A stretch of DNA of 55,403 nucleotides from NCBI GenBank assembly GCA_016714935.1, contig JADKBU010000042.1, positions 1 through 55,403 on the forward strand, given 5' to 3'. Numbering within the stretch: position 1 is the first letter of the stretch; each line of letters begins with the position of its first letter. Shown here piece by piece: positions 1 through 7,136 of this stretch. Origin of the DNA: Candidatus Accumulibacter propinquus (GTDB taxonomy: Bacteria > Pseudomonadota > Gammaproteobacteria > Burkholderiales > Rhodocyclaceae). Both the position numbers and the translations under genes were made by a program. The notes beneath the pieces are model-generated. The model worked only from the letters and a program-made list of their open reading frames with translations, searched no databases and was not told where the DNA came from.

Positions 1-2
1 CG

Positions 3-284
3 GCCGCACAACTAGAGAAGCTTCGACCATTCTTGAGCAATTTTCTCTTCGATAAATTCAAGTGGTATAAAAGCGGAAGGTCATTTCATGGCTACGCAAA
101 CGCGCTGGTTGTCCCGAAGGAATGGGCATCCTTGATGGGGAAACTATTGCTTGCAAATCAGAAAGGACTGCATCCGGCGGTTGATCCCCGTTGGATAGGG
201 CACAGACTGATTGCGGGCTACTCCGCACTACGCTGGACTAAGAACACCGCGCATTACATTGAGTTGCCACGAGCAATCGATTGA
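3..284 (+). CDS. hypothetical protein, 5'-truncated by the window edge; integron-cassette-type ORF
   Basis: The frame is open from the first bases of the window, so the annotated TTG at 33 is probably internal and the true start lies to the left. The visible product has about 93 residues and I do not recognise it; it is rich in aromatic and basic residues (FDKFKWYKSGR, DPRWIGHRL) and has no signal peptide or membrane segment. The stop codon at 282-284 is followed 16 bases later by the R'' box of an attC site. That is the normal arrangement at the 3' end of an integron gene cassette. Function unknown; cassette status is inferred from position. Confidence 0.5.
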   Translation, partial: AAQLEKLRPFLSNFLFDKFKWYKSGRSFHGYANALVVPKEWASLMGKLLLANQKGLHPAVDPRWIGHRLIAGYSALRWTKNTAHYIELPRAID

Positions 285-300
285 AATCTCACGCCCTGAC

Positions 301-506
301 GTCTAACGGCTATTCGTTTGGTTTTCCAAATAGGGAGTTGCAAATTATTCTGTACGCAATGCCTGGCTTTTACTAAAAGAAATAGGGGACAGACCACGGT
401 TTCCCGGTTTTTGAGAGCAGAAGCAACAAGATAACCGTGGTCTGTCCCTTATTTTACTCTTGGATTGCACGCCTTCTTGGCGGCAGATAAACGCTATTCG
501 TTAGAC
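301..506 (+). other. integron attC recombination site, enlarged by an inserted palindrome
   Basis: R'' box GTCTAAC at 301-307 and R' box GTTAGAC at 500-506 fit the attC consensus RYYYAAC ... GTTRRRY. Inside each arm a CGTTT / AAACG L-type box lies 7 bases from R'' and 6 bases from R', as expected for the unpaired extra base of an attC arm. The site follows a stop codon by 16 bases and precedes a GTG start by 19. At 206 bp it is longer than usual; the 75-bp palindrome at 380-454 accounts for the excess. No integrase gene is in the window, so this belongs to a decayed or distant array. Confidence 0.65.
380..454. repeat. palindromic GGGGACAGACCACGG element inside attC
   Basis: Two arms of about 22 bases, 380-401 and 433-454, are inverted copies differing at one base. 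The core reads GGGGACAGACCACGGTT in the left arm, and the right arm carries its complement AACCGTGGTCTGTCCC. A third, single and slightly altered copy lies at 5843-5866. The form (short, palindromic, intergenic) resembles REP-type elements that are mobilised by RAYT transposases. No such transposase is seen here, so that origin is inference. Confidence 0.6.
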
Positions 507-525
507 CACAACTGGAGACGCAGAG

Positions 526-1155
526 GTGTCGCAAGAGCATTATTGGAAAGAGTTTTATCGGCTCAAAGTTCACATCAACTATGTGGAGTTGATGCTTTCA
601 AAGACCGAATACTTGGACCGTGGAATCAAGATATTCTCCGCAATAACGTCGAGTACGAGCATTGGTGCCTGGGTAATCTGGAAGGACTACGCAATAGTGT
701 GGGGCGGCATAATCGCAGCCTCTCAAGTGTTAAGTGCCATCCGGCAATACCTACCTTACAAGGATAGGATACGCTGCTATGCAGCACTATTGATTGAATT
801 GGAAGAAATTCAGTTAGGGGTTGAATCCAGATGGATTGAAATAGCAAAGGGGGAATGCACCGAAGTCACCATTCGAAAATCGCTATCAGTTCTTCGCCTG
901 AAACGGCATCTCGCGTTTAAAAAGCATCTGCCAACCACCACTGTTCCCGATGATGGGCCACTGTTTGAAGAAGCAGAGCGAAGGGCAGTTGCATACTTTC
1001 AAAACTTCTACTCACAGGAGGAAAGCAATGAGCAATCCAAAGACACCCCAGCCCTCCAACACATCGGCAACCGGTGCCATTGGTTGAACGACGCCTGCCG
1101 GAGCCATCGAAGACTCCACCAATGCCAAAAGTCTTGCCAACAAAAAAGTGATTGA
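526..1155 (+). CDS. hypothetical protein with two membrane segments, cassette-type ORF
   Basis: The product has 209 residues from a GTG start 19 bases after the attC R' box, a typical position for a cassette gene. The N-terminal part is hydrophilic. A hydrophobic region at about residues 38-72 (ISAITSSTSIGAWVIW, then VWGGIIAASQVL) could form a two-helix hairpin, and a long helical, charged segment follows (ELEEIQLGVESRWIEIAKGE). The pattern resembles SLATT-like membrane effector proteins, but I cannot claim family membership. The last 40 residues overlap a second small reading frame that has a strong ribosome-binding site and look like read-through, so the original C-terminus may have been shorter. 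Function unknown. Confidence 0.6.
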   Translation: MSQEHYWKEFYRLKVHINYVELMLSKTEYLDRGIKIFSAITSSTSIGAWVIWKDYAIVWGGIIAASQVLSAIRQYLPYKDRIRCYAALLIELEEIQLGVESRWIEIAKGECTEVTIRKSLSVLRLKRHLAFKKHLPTTTVPDDGPLFEEAERRAVAYFQNFYSQEESNEQSKDTPALQHIGNRCHWLNDACRSHRRLHQCQKSCQQKSD

Positions 1156-1165
1156 GGGCTCTTAA
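1028..1165 (+). pseudogene. small downstream cassette ORF with one internal stop
   Basis: A perfect AGGAGG at 1016-1021 lies 6 bases before ATG 1028. The frame encodes 19 residues (MSNPKTPQPSNTSATGAIG), meets TGA at 1085-1087, and continues for 25 sensible codons (TTPAGAIEDSTNAKSLANK...) to TAA at 1163-1165. It looks like a 45-codon gene interrupted by one nonsense change. It overlaps the 3' end of the 526-1155 gene, as expected for a translationally coupled partner. Product not recognised. Confidence 0.3.
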
Positions 1166-1167
1166 GT

Positions 1168-2675
1168 CATATCCTTACACACAAGTCATGTTGCATAAAT
1201 TGAACGCATATGTTCCACTCCTCGGACGAAGTCTCGGAGCCTCGCGAAGCCCAGCCAGAGGGTCTTGACGCCGGGTTCGCCATCGCACTTCCGGCCGAGG
1301 AAGCCGCCGAGCCTGGCGATGTGCCGGATCATCTCGCGGAGGTTGGGCGGTGTGGCGGGCGGCGTTTTCTCAGCCAGGATGTATGCGCCCTTCCATTCCG
1401 CCTCACTGAACAACTCGCAGGCGGACAAGTCCGGATGGGTGCGCCCAAGTCGAACGAGGTGCGCCAAGCGCCACGCCACGACCAGGTAAACCGCCAAGGC
1501 CAGCTCGATCTTGTCGATATGTCCCAGTTGCAGGGCTTCCACCCGACAACCATTCTTCAGGACATGGAAGAAAATCTCGATTTCCCACCGCGCGCGATAC
1601 CAGTCGATCAACGTCACAACAGCTTCGAAGCCGTCGGCCTCGCGATTGGTAGCCAAGCGCCATTCGATGGGCTTGACGCCTTTGGGTGCCCCGATTTCCT
1701 GAGCAATCACGCAGGTCACGGTGAGCAGTCCGCCTTGGCCGTTGGGCAACTCGGCGCGACAGGCAAAGAGCCTCTGGCGCACGAGACGGGCGGCTTGCCC
1801 GCCACGCGCGGGCAGGAGGAATTCGATCTCGCCCAGCGCTTCGCCCGCGCGGACTTTTGCCCACAGTTTGCCGCCCGCAGGAAGACAGCGATTGTGTTGG
1901 GAACGGACCAGCCAATCGGCCGGCGTTTCCAGAGCCTGCGCCCGTTGCATCAGCCCAAGAATATCGGCTTCCCGGTCGGCCACGTAGACAAGACGGGTGC
2001 CGGGCATCGTGACGGCGGCTTCGGTCACCCGTTCGTAGCCTTCTATCCAGCGGGTGCTCTCGAGAATTCCCGGACGGTTTCCGTCGGCATCCTTGAATTC
2101 CCGTGCCCAGAGCCAGGCGTCAATGACCCCCAGCGGTTCCCGGTCCGGGGTCACGACATAGGTGGGATGCAGATACAAGCCGCGCTGAGCCTCGTAACTG
2201 AGTGGCCCCAGTCCCTCGATGGACTGGCCATTGAAGTCAAGTTCGGTGGTGTCCTGCAGACACAGGACCACGGGATGCTGGCGCATTCGGACGATGGTGC
2301 GGTCCATGTGCGGTGTCAGGATGTCTTCCCATCCGAGATCCTGCTTCTTCTCGCTGGCCTGATCGAAAAAGCGGTAGACCGCCTGCGTTTCGGCCCAGCC
2401 CGAACAGGCGCCCGGGATACTCGCCGTGGGTTTGTCGGCAAAATCGCTCGCGATCTTGATCAGTCGATTGGTCAGACGACCGTCTCCAAGTTCTGCTCCG
2501 CCAAATTCTTCTGCCGCCCACTTGTCCATGCACATCGCCCCACTCAAAGGGCGCACACCATACAGCATCCCGCACAGATGGCTGCGCGCAAGATCGAAAA
2601 CGCTTGCGCAATCATCGCTCCACTACAGTCACGAAATCGGCGAAACATGCTCAATGAGTTGTGTGTAAAGGTATG
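1168..2675 (-). mobile_element. IS4-family insertion sequence, about 1.5 kb
   Basis: Imperfect terminal inverted repeats of about 29 bases bound a single transposase gene. The left end at 1168-1196 contains CCTTACACACAAGTCAT; the right end at 2647-2675, read in complement, contains CTTTACACACAACTCAT and keeps the same outer CATA and inner GCAT. The left repeat overlaps the transposase stop codon. I found no target-site duplication between the flanks (CTCTTAAGT on the left, GGGTACAAA on the right). One side may therefore have been rearranged or replaced after insertion. The element lies just after the cassette-type genes at 526-1165 and may have removed their attC site. Confidence 0.8.
1186..2529 (-). 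CDS. IS4-family (IS50/Tn5-like) DDE transposase
   Basis: The product has 447 residues starting at MDKWAAEEFGGAEL, the usual N-terminus of this family (WAxEEhxgxxLGDxRLxxRL). An upstream ATG at 2568 would add 13 residues with no family match, so 2529 is preferred. The DDE elements are visible: the first Asp region at LQDTTELDF, the second at YVADREADI, and the Glu in the YREK-like signature YRARWEIEIFFHVLKNG. A transposase DNA-binding N-terminal domain precedes them. Length and motifs are intact, so the enzyme may be active on the inverted repeats at 1168-1196 and 2647-2675. Confidence 0.9.
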   Translation of the reverse strand: MDKWAAEEFGGAELGDGRLTNRLIKIASDFADKPTASIPGACSGWAETQAVYRFFDQASEKKQDLGWEDILTPHMDRTIVRMRQHPVVLCLQDTTELDFNGQSIEGLGPLSYEAQRGLYLHPTYVVTPDREPLGVIDAWLWAREFKDADGNRPGILESTRWIEGYERVTEAAVTMPGTRLVYVADREADILGLMQRAQALETPADWLVRSQHNRCLPAGGKLWAKVRAGEALGEIEFLLPARGGQAARLVRQRLFACRAELPNGQGGLLTVTCVIAQEIGAPKGVKPIEWRLATNREADGFEAVVTLIDWYRARWEIEIFFHVLKNGCRVEALQLGHIDKIELALAVYLVVAWRLAHLVRLGRTHPDLSACELFSEAEWKGAYILAEKTPPATPPNLREMIRHIARLGGFLGRKCDGEPGVKTLWLGFARLRDFVRGVEHMRSIYAT

Positions 2676-2944
2676 GGGTACAAAGATATCATCTGGTATC
2701 GGGGTGGCACAGAGGCGTGGACTGGTGCAAACCTTGATTGGAAAAGGCCGGAGCGGATCAATTGGTAGGTTGCTGCATCAGGCCCAATAAATCAGGTTAC
2801 CGTGAAAGCCCGGGAAACAGTGACAAACAATAACCTCCGCTGTCAGCAGGATAGGCAAGTAAAGCTATAGTTCTCCGGAACCGACGGCGTGCAGGAACGC
2901 AAGGCATGTGAAACAATCGCCCGCACCTGCCCACCACGACACTC

Positions 2945-4618
2945 ATGACGACCGCCGCCACCCACACCGCCAGCACGCTGCTCGACAGCCGCCCGGAGGC
3001 GCGGACCTTCAGCGTCCAGGATCTGCTCGACGGGGTGGCGCGCGGCAGGGTTCGCATTCCCAGCTTCCAGCGCGGCCTCAAGTGGGACCGCATGCATGCC
3101 AAACTCCTGCTGGAAAGCCTTTATCGCGGTTATCCGGTGGGGACGCTGCTGCTCTGGGAAACCGCAGCGCCGGCGGGCGAAGGGCGTATCGGATCGCTGA
3201 CCCTGCCCGCTCCCCAGATGGAGAATGCGCTGTGGGTGGTCGATGGTCAGCAGCGAATCGTCTCGCTTGCCCGCATCCTGCTCGCTGCCGACCCGGACGC
3301 AGACGGCTTTGCCCTGTACTTCGACCTCGACACCGCCGACTTTGTCATTCCTTCGGTCACCGGCAAACGTCGCACCGACCCCTCGCGCTGGATGCCGATG
3401 ACCGTCGTGCTGGATTCGGAAAAGCTGATGCAATGGCTGTTCGACCACGCCGCCGCGCCCGGCAGTCGGCAAAGGCGCGACACGGCAATCCAGTTGGGCC
3501 GGCGCCTACGCGAATACGAGATCCCCGCCTACATTGTCCGCAGCGACGACCAGGCCATCCTGCGTGACATTTTCAATCGGATCAATTCGGCCGGCAAGTC
3601 GCTGGACGATTCAGACGTATTCGACGCACTCAATGGCTCGCGCTTTCAGAGCCGGCCATCGACGATCTCCGAGATTTCGTCCGACCTGGAAAAGCTGGAG
3701 TTCGGGCGAATCGAGGAAAGAATCCTGCACCGGCTGCTGCGCGTTCTGCTCGGGCTGCCGGTCGTGGAAGGCGCGCGCAGCGAACCACCACGCCTGGCTG
3801 ACACGGAAGCCGAGGAGGCGTACCGGAGGACTGCGGCCACGGCCAGCCAGATCATCCTGTTCCTCAAGAACGATGCGGGTATTCCGCATTACGACCTGCT
3901 GCCTTGCAAGCAGGCGTTCGTGACACTGGGCCGGTTCTTCCAGTTCCATCCCCACCCGACGCCGCGATCACGCGAGCTGCTGGCACGCTGGATCTGGCGC
4001 GGCGCGCTGAAAGGCGCTCACCAGGGAGACACGGTATCGACACGCAAGGTTCTGGCGCGCATTCTCCCGGATAGCGAGGAACGATCCGTGGACGGCTTGC
4101 TGGAGATGGTCAAGGATAGGCCAGTGGTCATACCCGACGTCGCCGATCGTTTCAATTTCCGCTGCGCGGCCAGCAAGCTGCTGGCCCTTGCCCTGCTCAG
4201 CCTCGAACCACGCAACCTGTTGACGGGTGACAGGCTGACCGCAGGGCAACTCATGCGTCGGGTCCCGTCAGTTCATGACTCGTCACCGCTGCCGCAGATT
4301 TTTTCGGTGCGTCCCGGCGAAAGTGATGAATACGAGGAATACCTGCAATCGGCGGCAAACCGGCTCTTCCATCCGCCGCACCAGGGAGGGATACGCCGCT
4401 TGCTGACCGGCATCACTGATCCCGGCCTCCTGCTGTCGCATGGCATCAGCACAGCCGCGCAACAGCGCCTGGTCGCGGGCGACAGCGCCGCTTTCCTGAA
4501 GCTGCGTGCGGAGTGGATGCGGCCGCGCGTGCAGTCGTTTTTCGATCGGCATGTCCGCTGGGACGAGTCCGATCGGCCGAGCATTGCGTCGCTGATTATC
4601 GACGACGAGGCGGGCTGA
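2945..4618 (+). CDS. DUF262 (GmrSD N-type) domain protein paired with HipA
   Basis: The product has 557 residues. The N-terminal DUF262 fold is clear: RIPSFQRGLKW at about residues 37-47 (the IPxFQR motif), DGQQR at 99-103 (the ParB/Srx-like nucleotide motif) and FNRINSAGKSL at 210-220. In GmrS, BrxU and related defence proteins this fold binds or hydrolyses nucleotide to drive restriction of modified DNA. I see no DUF1524 HNH motif in the C-terminal half (helical, ending DRHVRWDESDRPSIASL), so the nuclease part is absent or divergent. The TGA stop is directly followed by the ATG of the hipA-like gene with no intervening base, indicating coupled translation. No antitoxin HTH gene lies upstream. 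Role inferred: a sensor or effector of a defence or toxin pair. Confidence 0.75.
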   Translation: MTTAATHTASTLLDSRPEARTFSVQDLLDGVARGRVRIPSFQRGLKWDRMHAKLLLESLYRGYPVGTLLLWETAAPAGEGRIGSLTLPAPQMENALWVVDGQQRIVSLARILLAADPDADGFALYFDLDTADFVIPSVTGKRRTDPSRWMPMTVVLDSEKLMQWLFDHAAAPGSRQRRDTAIQLGRRLREYEIPAYIVRSDDQAILRDIFNRINSAGKSLDDSDVFDALNGSRFQSRPSTISEISSDLEKLEFGRIEERILHRLLRVLLGLPVVEGARSEPPRLADTEAEEAYRRTAATASQIILFLKNDAGIPHYDLLPCKQAFVTLGRFFQFHPHPTPRSRELLARWIWRGALKGAHQGDTVSTRKVLARILPDSEERSVDGLLEMVKDRPVVIPDVADRFNFRCAASKLLALALLSLEPRNLLTGDRLTAGQLMRRVPSVHDSSPLPQIFSVRPGESDEYEEYLQSAANRLFHPPHQGGIRRLLTGITDPGLLLSHGISTAAQQRLVAGDSAAFLKLRAEWMRPRVQSFFDRHVRWDESDRPSIASLIIDDEAG

Positions 4619-5827
4619 ATGGCGCACCCTCTTGGCGTATGGCTCAACGAAATCCCCGTCGGTCAACTGAACCTGACGCGCAACGACGGTTGCGAGTTCA
4701 GGTTGTTCGAGTCGTACAGGAACGCTTATCCACGGCCGATCCTCGGACAACAGTTTCTCGACAATCCGGACCAGGTGCATTCCTCGCGACAGCGCACGCC
4801 GCCCTGGTTTTCCAACCTGCTGCCGGAAGGCCCCCTGCGTGAATTGATCGCCCGCCAGGCCGGGGTTTCGGTCTATCGCGAGTTCTTCCTTCTTCAGCAC
4901 CTGGGAGAGGACTTGCCCGGTGCCGTGCGCATCGTGGCCGCCGAAGCGTTTCCGGAAACCTCAGGAGCAACTCTGCCGGCGACCGACAAACACCCGCGCG
5001 CGGACGACTGGCACTTCTCGCTGGCAGGCGTGCAACTCAAGTTTTCGGCCCGGCGCGAAGGACGTGGAATGACCATCCCGGTCAGCGGCATCGGTGGCGA
5101 CTGGGTCGTCAAGTTGCCGGACGCCCGCTTTCCGGATGTACCGGAGAACGAACAGGCAACGATGCGCTGGGCAGAGGCCAGCGGTATCACCATCCCGGAA
5201 ATCCAGTTGATTCCGGTGGCGGAGATTTCCGGCCTGCCACCGGAGGCCGCTACAGTCGCAGGGCAAACGGCTCTCGGCGTCCGCCGCTTTGACCGCCCGT
5301 TGGCAGGCAGGCGCGTGCACATCGAGGACTTCGCGCAGATTCTTGGCCTCTATCCCGAGCAGAAATACGCCAGCTACAACTACGAAACGCTGGCCAACCT
5401 GGTCTACAAGCTCGCCGGAGAATCCGGACTGGACGAATTCATCCGGCGACTGGTTTTCGTCGTTGCTTCCGGCAACGGCGATGCTCACCTCAAGAACTGG
5501 AGCCTGATCTACACTGACGGTGTCAACGCCAGGCTTTCGCCCGCTTATGATTTCGTCTCGACCATTCAGTACCAGGCCGACGACCAATTGGCGCTCAACC
5601 TCGCGCGCTCGAAACGTTGGCAGGACGTCACGCGCGAATCCTTCCTGCGCCTCGCGCGCAAGATTGGCGATGACGAGACACGGATGGCGGATCGTCTCGA
5701 ACGCGTCCGGGAAGACATCATGACGGCATGGCACGCCTCGCGCGGCGACCTGGGTTACACCACACAGGCACGCGAGCGGATTTCGCATCACCTGGCACGC
5801 GTGCCGCTGTTCTCCGCCGGCGCCTGA
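4619..5827 (+). CDS. HipA-family serine/threonine kinase toxin, DUF262-coupled
   Basis: The product has 402 residues, close to full HipA length. The N-terminal HipA_N part (GVWLNEIPVGQL; later FSNLLPEGPLRELIA) is followed by the ATP-loop region AGVQLKFS at about 135-142, the catalytic-loop motif GNGDAHLKN at about 284-293 and the metal-binding YDF at about 309-311. Every key residue expected of an active HipA kinase is present. Known HipA proteins phosphorylate aminoacyl-tRNA synthetases and are held inactive by the HTH antitoxin HipB. No hipB lies upstream, downstream or inside, and the only tight partner is the DUF262 gene with which it abuts. Whether the DUF262 protein acts as its antitoxin or as a co-effector cannot be told from sequence. 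Confidence 0.85.
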   Translation: MAHPLGVWLNEIPVGQLNLTRNDGCEFRLFESYRNAYPRPILGQQFLDNPDQVHSSRQRTPPWFSNLLPEGPLRELIARQAGVSVYREFFLLQHLGEDLPGAVRIVAAEAFPETSGATLPATDKHPRADDWHFSLAGVQLKFSARREGRGMTIPVSGIGGDWVVKLPDARFPDVPENEQATMRWAEASGITIPEIQLIPVAEISGLPPEAATVAGQTALGVRRFDRPLAGRRVHIEDFAQILGLYPEQKYASYNYETLANLVYKLAGESGLDEFIRRLVFVVASGNGDAHLKNWSLIYTDGVNARLSPAYDFVSTIQYQADDQLALNLARSKRWQDVTRESFLRLARKIGDDETRMADRLERVREDIMTAWHASRGDLGYTTQARERISHHLARVPLFSAGA

Positions 5828-5842
5828 CACCGGCCCAGAGCA

Positions 5843-5866
5843 AAATAGGGGACGTACCACGGTTTT
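5843..5866 (+). repeat. single variant copy of the GGGGACxxACCACGG element
   Basis: AAATAGGGGACGTACCACGG is followed by TTTTC. It matches the left arm of the palindrome at 380-401 except that AGACC is GTACC. It stands between the hipA-like stop and the PIN remnant, without an inverted partner nearby, so it looks like half of a decayed element. Confidence 0.5.
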
Positions 5867-5885
5867 CTGAGCCAGGACTGCATTC

Positions 5886-5978
5886 ATGAAGCGCAAAATC
5901 TACGTTGAAACATCCGTCATCAGCTACCTGACTATCTGCACCCCGGAAGAACTTCCTGGAGAAGAAAATGTTGAATGA
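5886..5978 (+). pseudogene. PIN-domain (VapC-like) toxin remnant with internal deletion
   Basis: Only 30 residues remain. The first 17 (MKRKIYVETSVISYLTI) are the characteristic N-terminus of a PIN-domain toxin, including the first acidic/ETS active-site stretch. The last 13 (CTPEELPGEENVE) match the usual C-terminal ending of the same family. Roughly a hundred central residues are missing without loss of frame. The reading frame overlaps the partner gene at 5968 by 11 bases, the normal toxin-then-partner layout of this family. RNase activity must be lost because the central acidic residues are gone. Confidence 0.6.
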
Positions 5979-6174
5979 CGAAATCGTCGATGAAGTACGT
6001 GCCATTCGAGATACCCACGCCGCCAGGTTTGGCTACGACGCGCGTGCAATATATGAAGACCTGAAGAAATCAGAGGCTGAGCATATTGCGGCTGGGCACC
6101 CATTTGTTTCTCCACCGTCTGCACCCCCAGTGCCCAACTCTTCATTGCAGCGGACTCGCTTCGGACGCCGCTGA
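5968..6174 (+). CDS. antitoxin-like partner of the PIN remnant, C-terminus running into attC
   Basis: The product has 68 residues: MLNDEIVDEVRAIRDTHAARFGYDARAIYEDLKK and onward. This is the typical short helical partner (EEVRxxRxxHAAxFxYDxxAIxxDL) found just after PIN toxins of this type. The last dozen residues (NSSLQRTRFGRR) are encoded by the attC site at 6132-6188 rather than by an antitoxin domain, so the original stop has been lost or moved. With the toxin deleted, this may be an orphan. Antitoxin identity is by family pattern only. Confidence 0.55.
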   Translation: MLNDEIVDEVRAIRDTHAARFGYDARAIYEDLKKSEAEHIAAGHPFVSPPSAPPVPNSSLQRTRFGRR

Positions 6175-6188
6175 ATCTGGCGTTGGGC
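6132..6188 (+). other. integron attC site, 57 bp
   Basis: R'' box GCCCAAC at 6132-6138 and R' box GTTGGGC at 6182-6188 are exact complements. Between them CAGCGGAC and its near-complement GCCGCTG form the inner stem, with TCGCTTCG as the loop. Size and layout match a compact attC site. The next gene starts 28 bases after the R' box. This is the clearest integron signature in the window. Confidence 0.8.
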
Positions 6189-6215
6189 ATCGCAAATCCC
6201 ACCATCGGAGCGCTT

Positions 6216-6734
6216 ATGCTGTCGCCTGAAGTCCTGGAATACGCAACTCGCAGCGTGCTTTGTTGGCTGGCAACTTCCGATGAAGCCGGTCAGCCCAACG
6301 TCTCTCCGAAGGAGATCTTTGCGGTCTTTGACTCTACCCATATCGTCATCGCAAATATCGCCTCGCCAAAAAGTGTGCGTAATGTTCTGGTCAACCCGCG
6401 CGTCTGTGTCAGCTTCGTTGATGTCTTCGTTCAGAAGGGTTTCAAAGTCATGGGCACGGCGCGGAACGTCTCCAGAAGTGCCAATGACTTCCCCCTATGG
6501 TCTGCACCGCTTGAGGCCAAGGCAGGGCCTCGGTTTCCGATCCACAGCGTACTTGTCGTCCAGGCCGCTGCAGTCGAACCAATCCTCGCACCCAGCTATC
6601 GGCTGTACCCTGGCGAAGTCACAGAACAGTCGCAGGTCGCGGCAGCCATGCAAAACTATGGTGTCATGCCGCGCAGCGATGCCTCGGAGAAAACGGCCAT
6701 GAACCCGATGCACTCGACAGGCCCACGCCCATGA
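6216..6734 (+). CDS. pyridoxamine 5'-phosphate oxidase-like (FMN-binding) family protein
   Basis: The product has 172 residues from ATG 6216 (MLSPEVLEYATRSVLCWLA). An upstream TTG at 6183 lies inside the attC R' box and is not a credible start. The pattern LCWLATSDEAGQPNVSPKE, then hydrophobic beta strands (IVIANIASPKSVRNVL) and KGFKVMGTA, fits the split-barrel FMN-binding family. Members reduce or bind flavin-dependent small molecules and the specific substrate is usually unknown. The gene follows attC directly, so it was probably acquired as a cassette, though no second attC is visible after it. It overlaps the start of the next gene by 4 bases. Confidence 0.75.
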   Translation: MLSPEVLEYATRSVLCWLATSDEAGQPNVSPKEIFAVFDSTHIVIANIASPKSVRNVLVNPRVCVSFVDVFVQKGFKVMGTARNVSRSANDFPLWSAPLEAKAGPRFPIHSVLVVQAAAVEPILAPSYRLYPGEVTEQSQVAAAMQNYGVMPRSDASEKTAMNPMHSTGPRP

Positions 6735-7093
6735 GGCGGTGCGCAAGGATGGTCGGCCTGGTGCTCGCCCTTGGCCTGATCGTGTTGATCGGCATCAGGT
6801 CGTATCCGTACTGGTCCATCCCCTTTGCGAGCACGCCGCAGGAATTTTCCGAGGAGGCCTGGCGGGAGTCGAATCGGTTCTGTCGTCAGCTCATGGCACA
6901 GGACTTTCTGAATCGGCACGCCCCTGTCGCCATGCACCGCGATCAAGTCATGAAACTATTGGGGGAACCCGACATTCGGGATCCGAATGGCTTCCATTAT
7001 TTCGTTGCGCTCACCGCCGGCGACTATATCCTGCTGAGCTTCGTCCCCGACGGGCAGGGCCGCATTCTGGAGGCGTATCTGCATCAAAGCTGA
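6731..7093 (+). CDS. hypothetical membrane-anchored protein
   Basis: The product has 120 residues. An N-terminal hydrophobic helix (residues 8-22, VGLVLALGLIVLIGI) is followed by a periplasmic-type domain. The segment MHRDQVMKLLGEPDIRDPNG resembles the SmpA/OmlA (BamE-like) signature in which a helix ends in LGEPD, followed by beta strands ending in ILEAYLHQS. The start overlaps the stop of the PNPOx-like gene by 4 bases, suggesting the two are co-translated. Function not known. Confidence 0.6.
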   Translation: MRRCARMVGLVLALGLIVLIGIRSYPYWSIPFASTPQEFSEEAWRESNRFCRQLMAQDFLNRHAPVAMHRDQVMKLLGEPDIRDPNGFHYFVALTAGDYILLSFVPDGQGRILEAYLHQS

Positions 7094-7136
7094 CTCACCA
7101 TGATCGATGGTGCCAGCAGTTTCAAGGAGAAAGTAC

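Noticed and set aside
1210..2790. A 526-codon plus-strand frame through the transposase
   Set aside because: It is antisense of the transposase and shows no domain; the transposase carries the DDE motifs.
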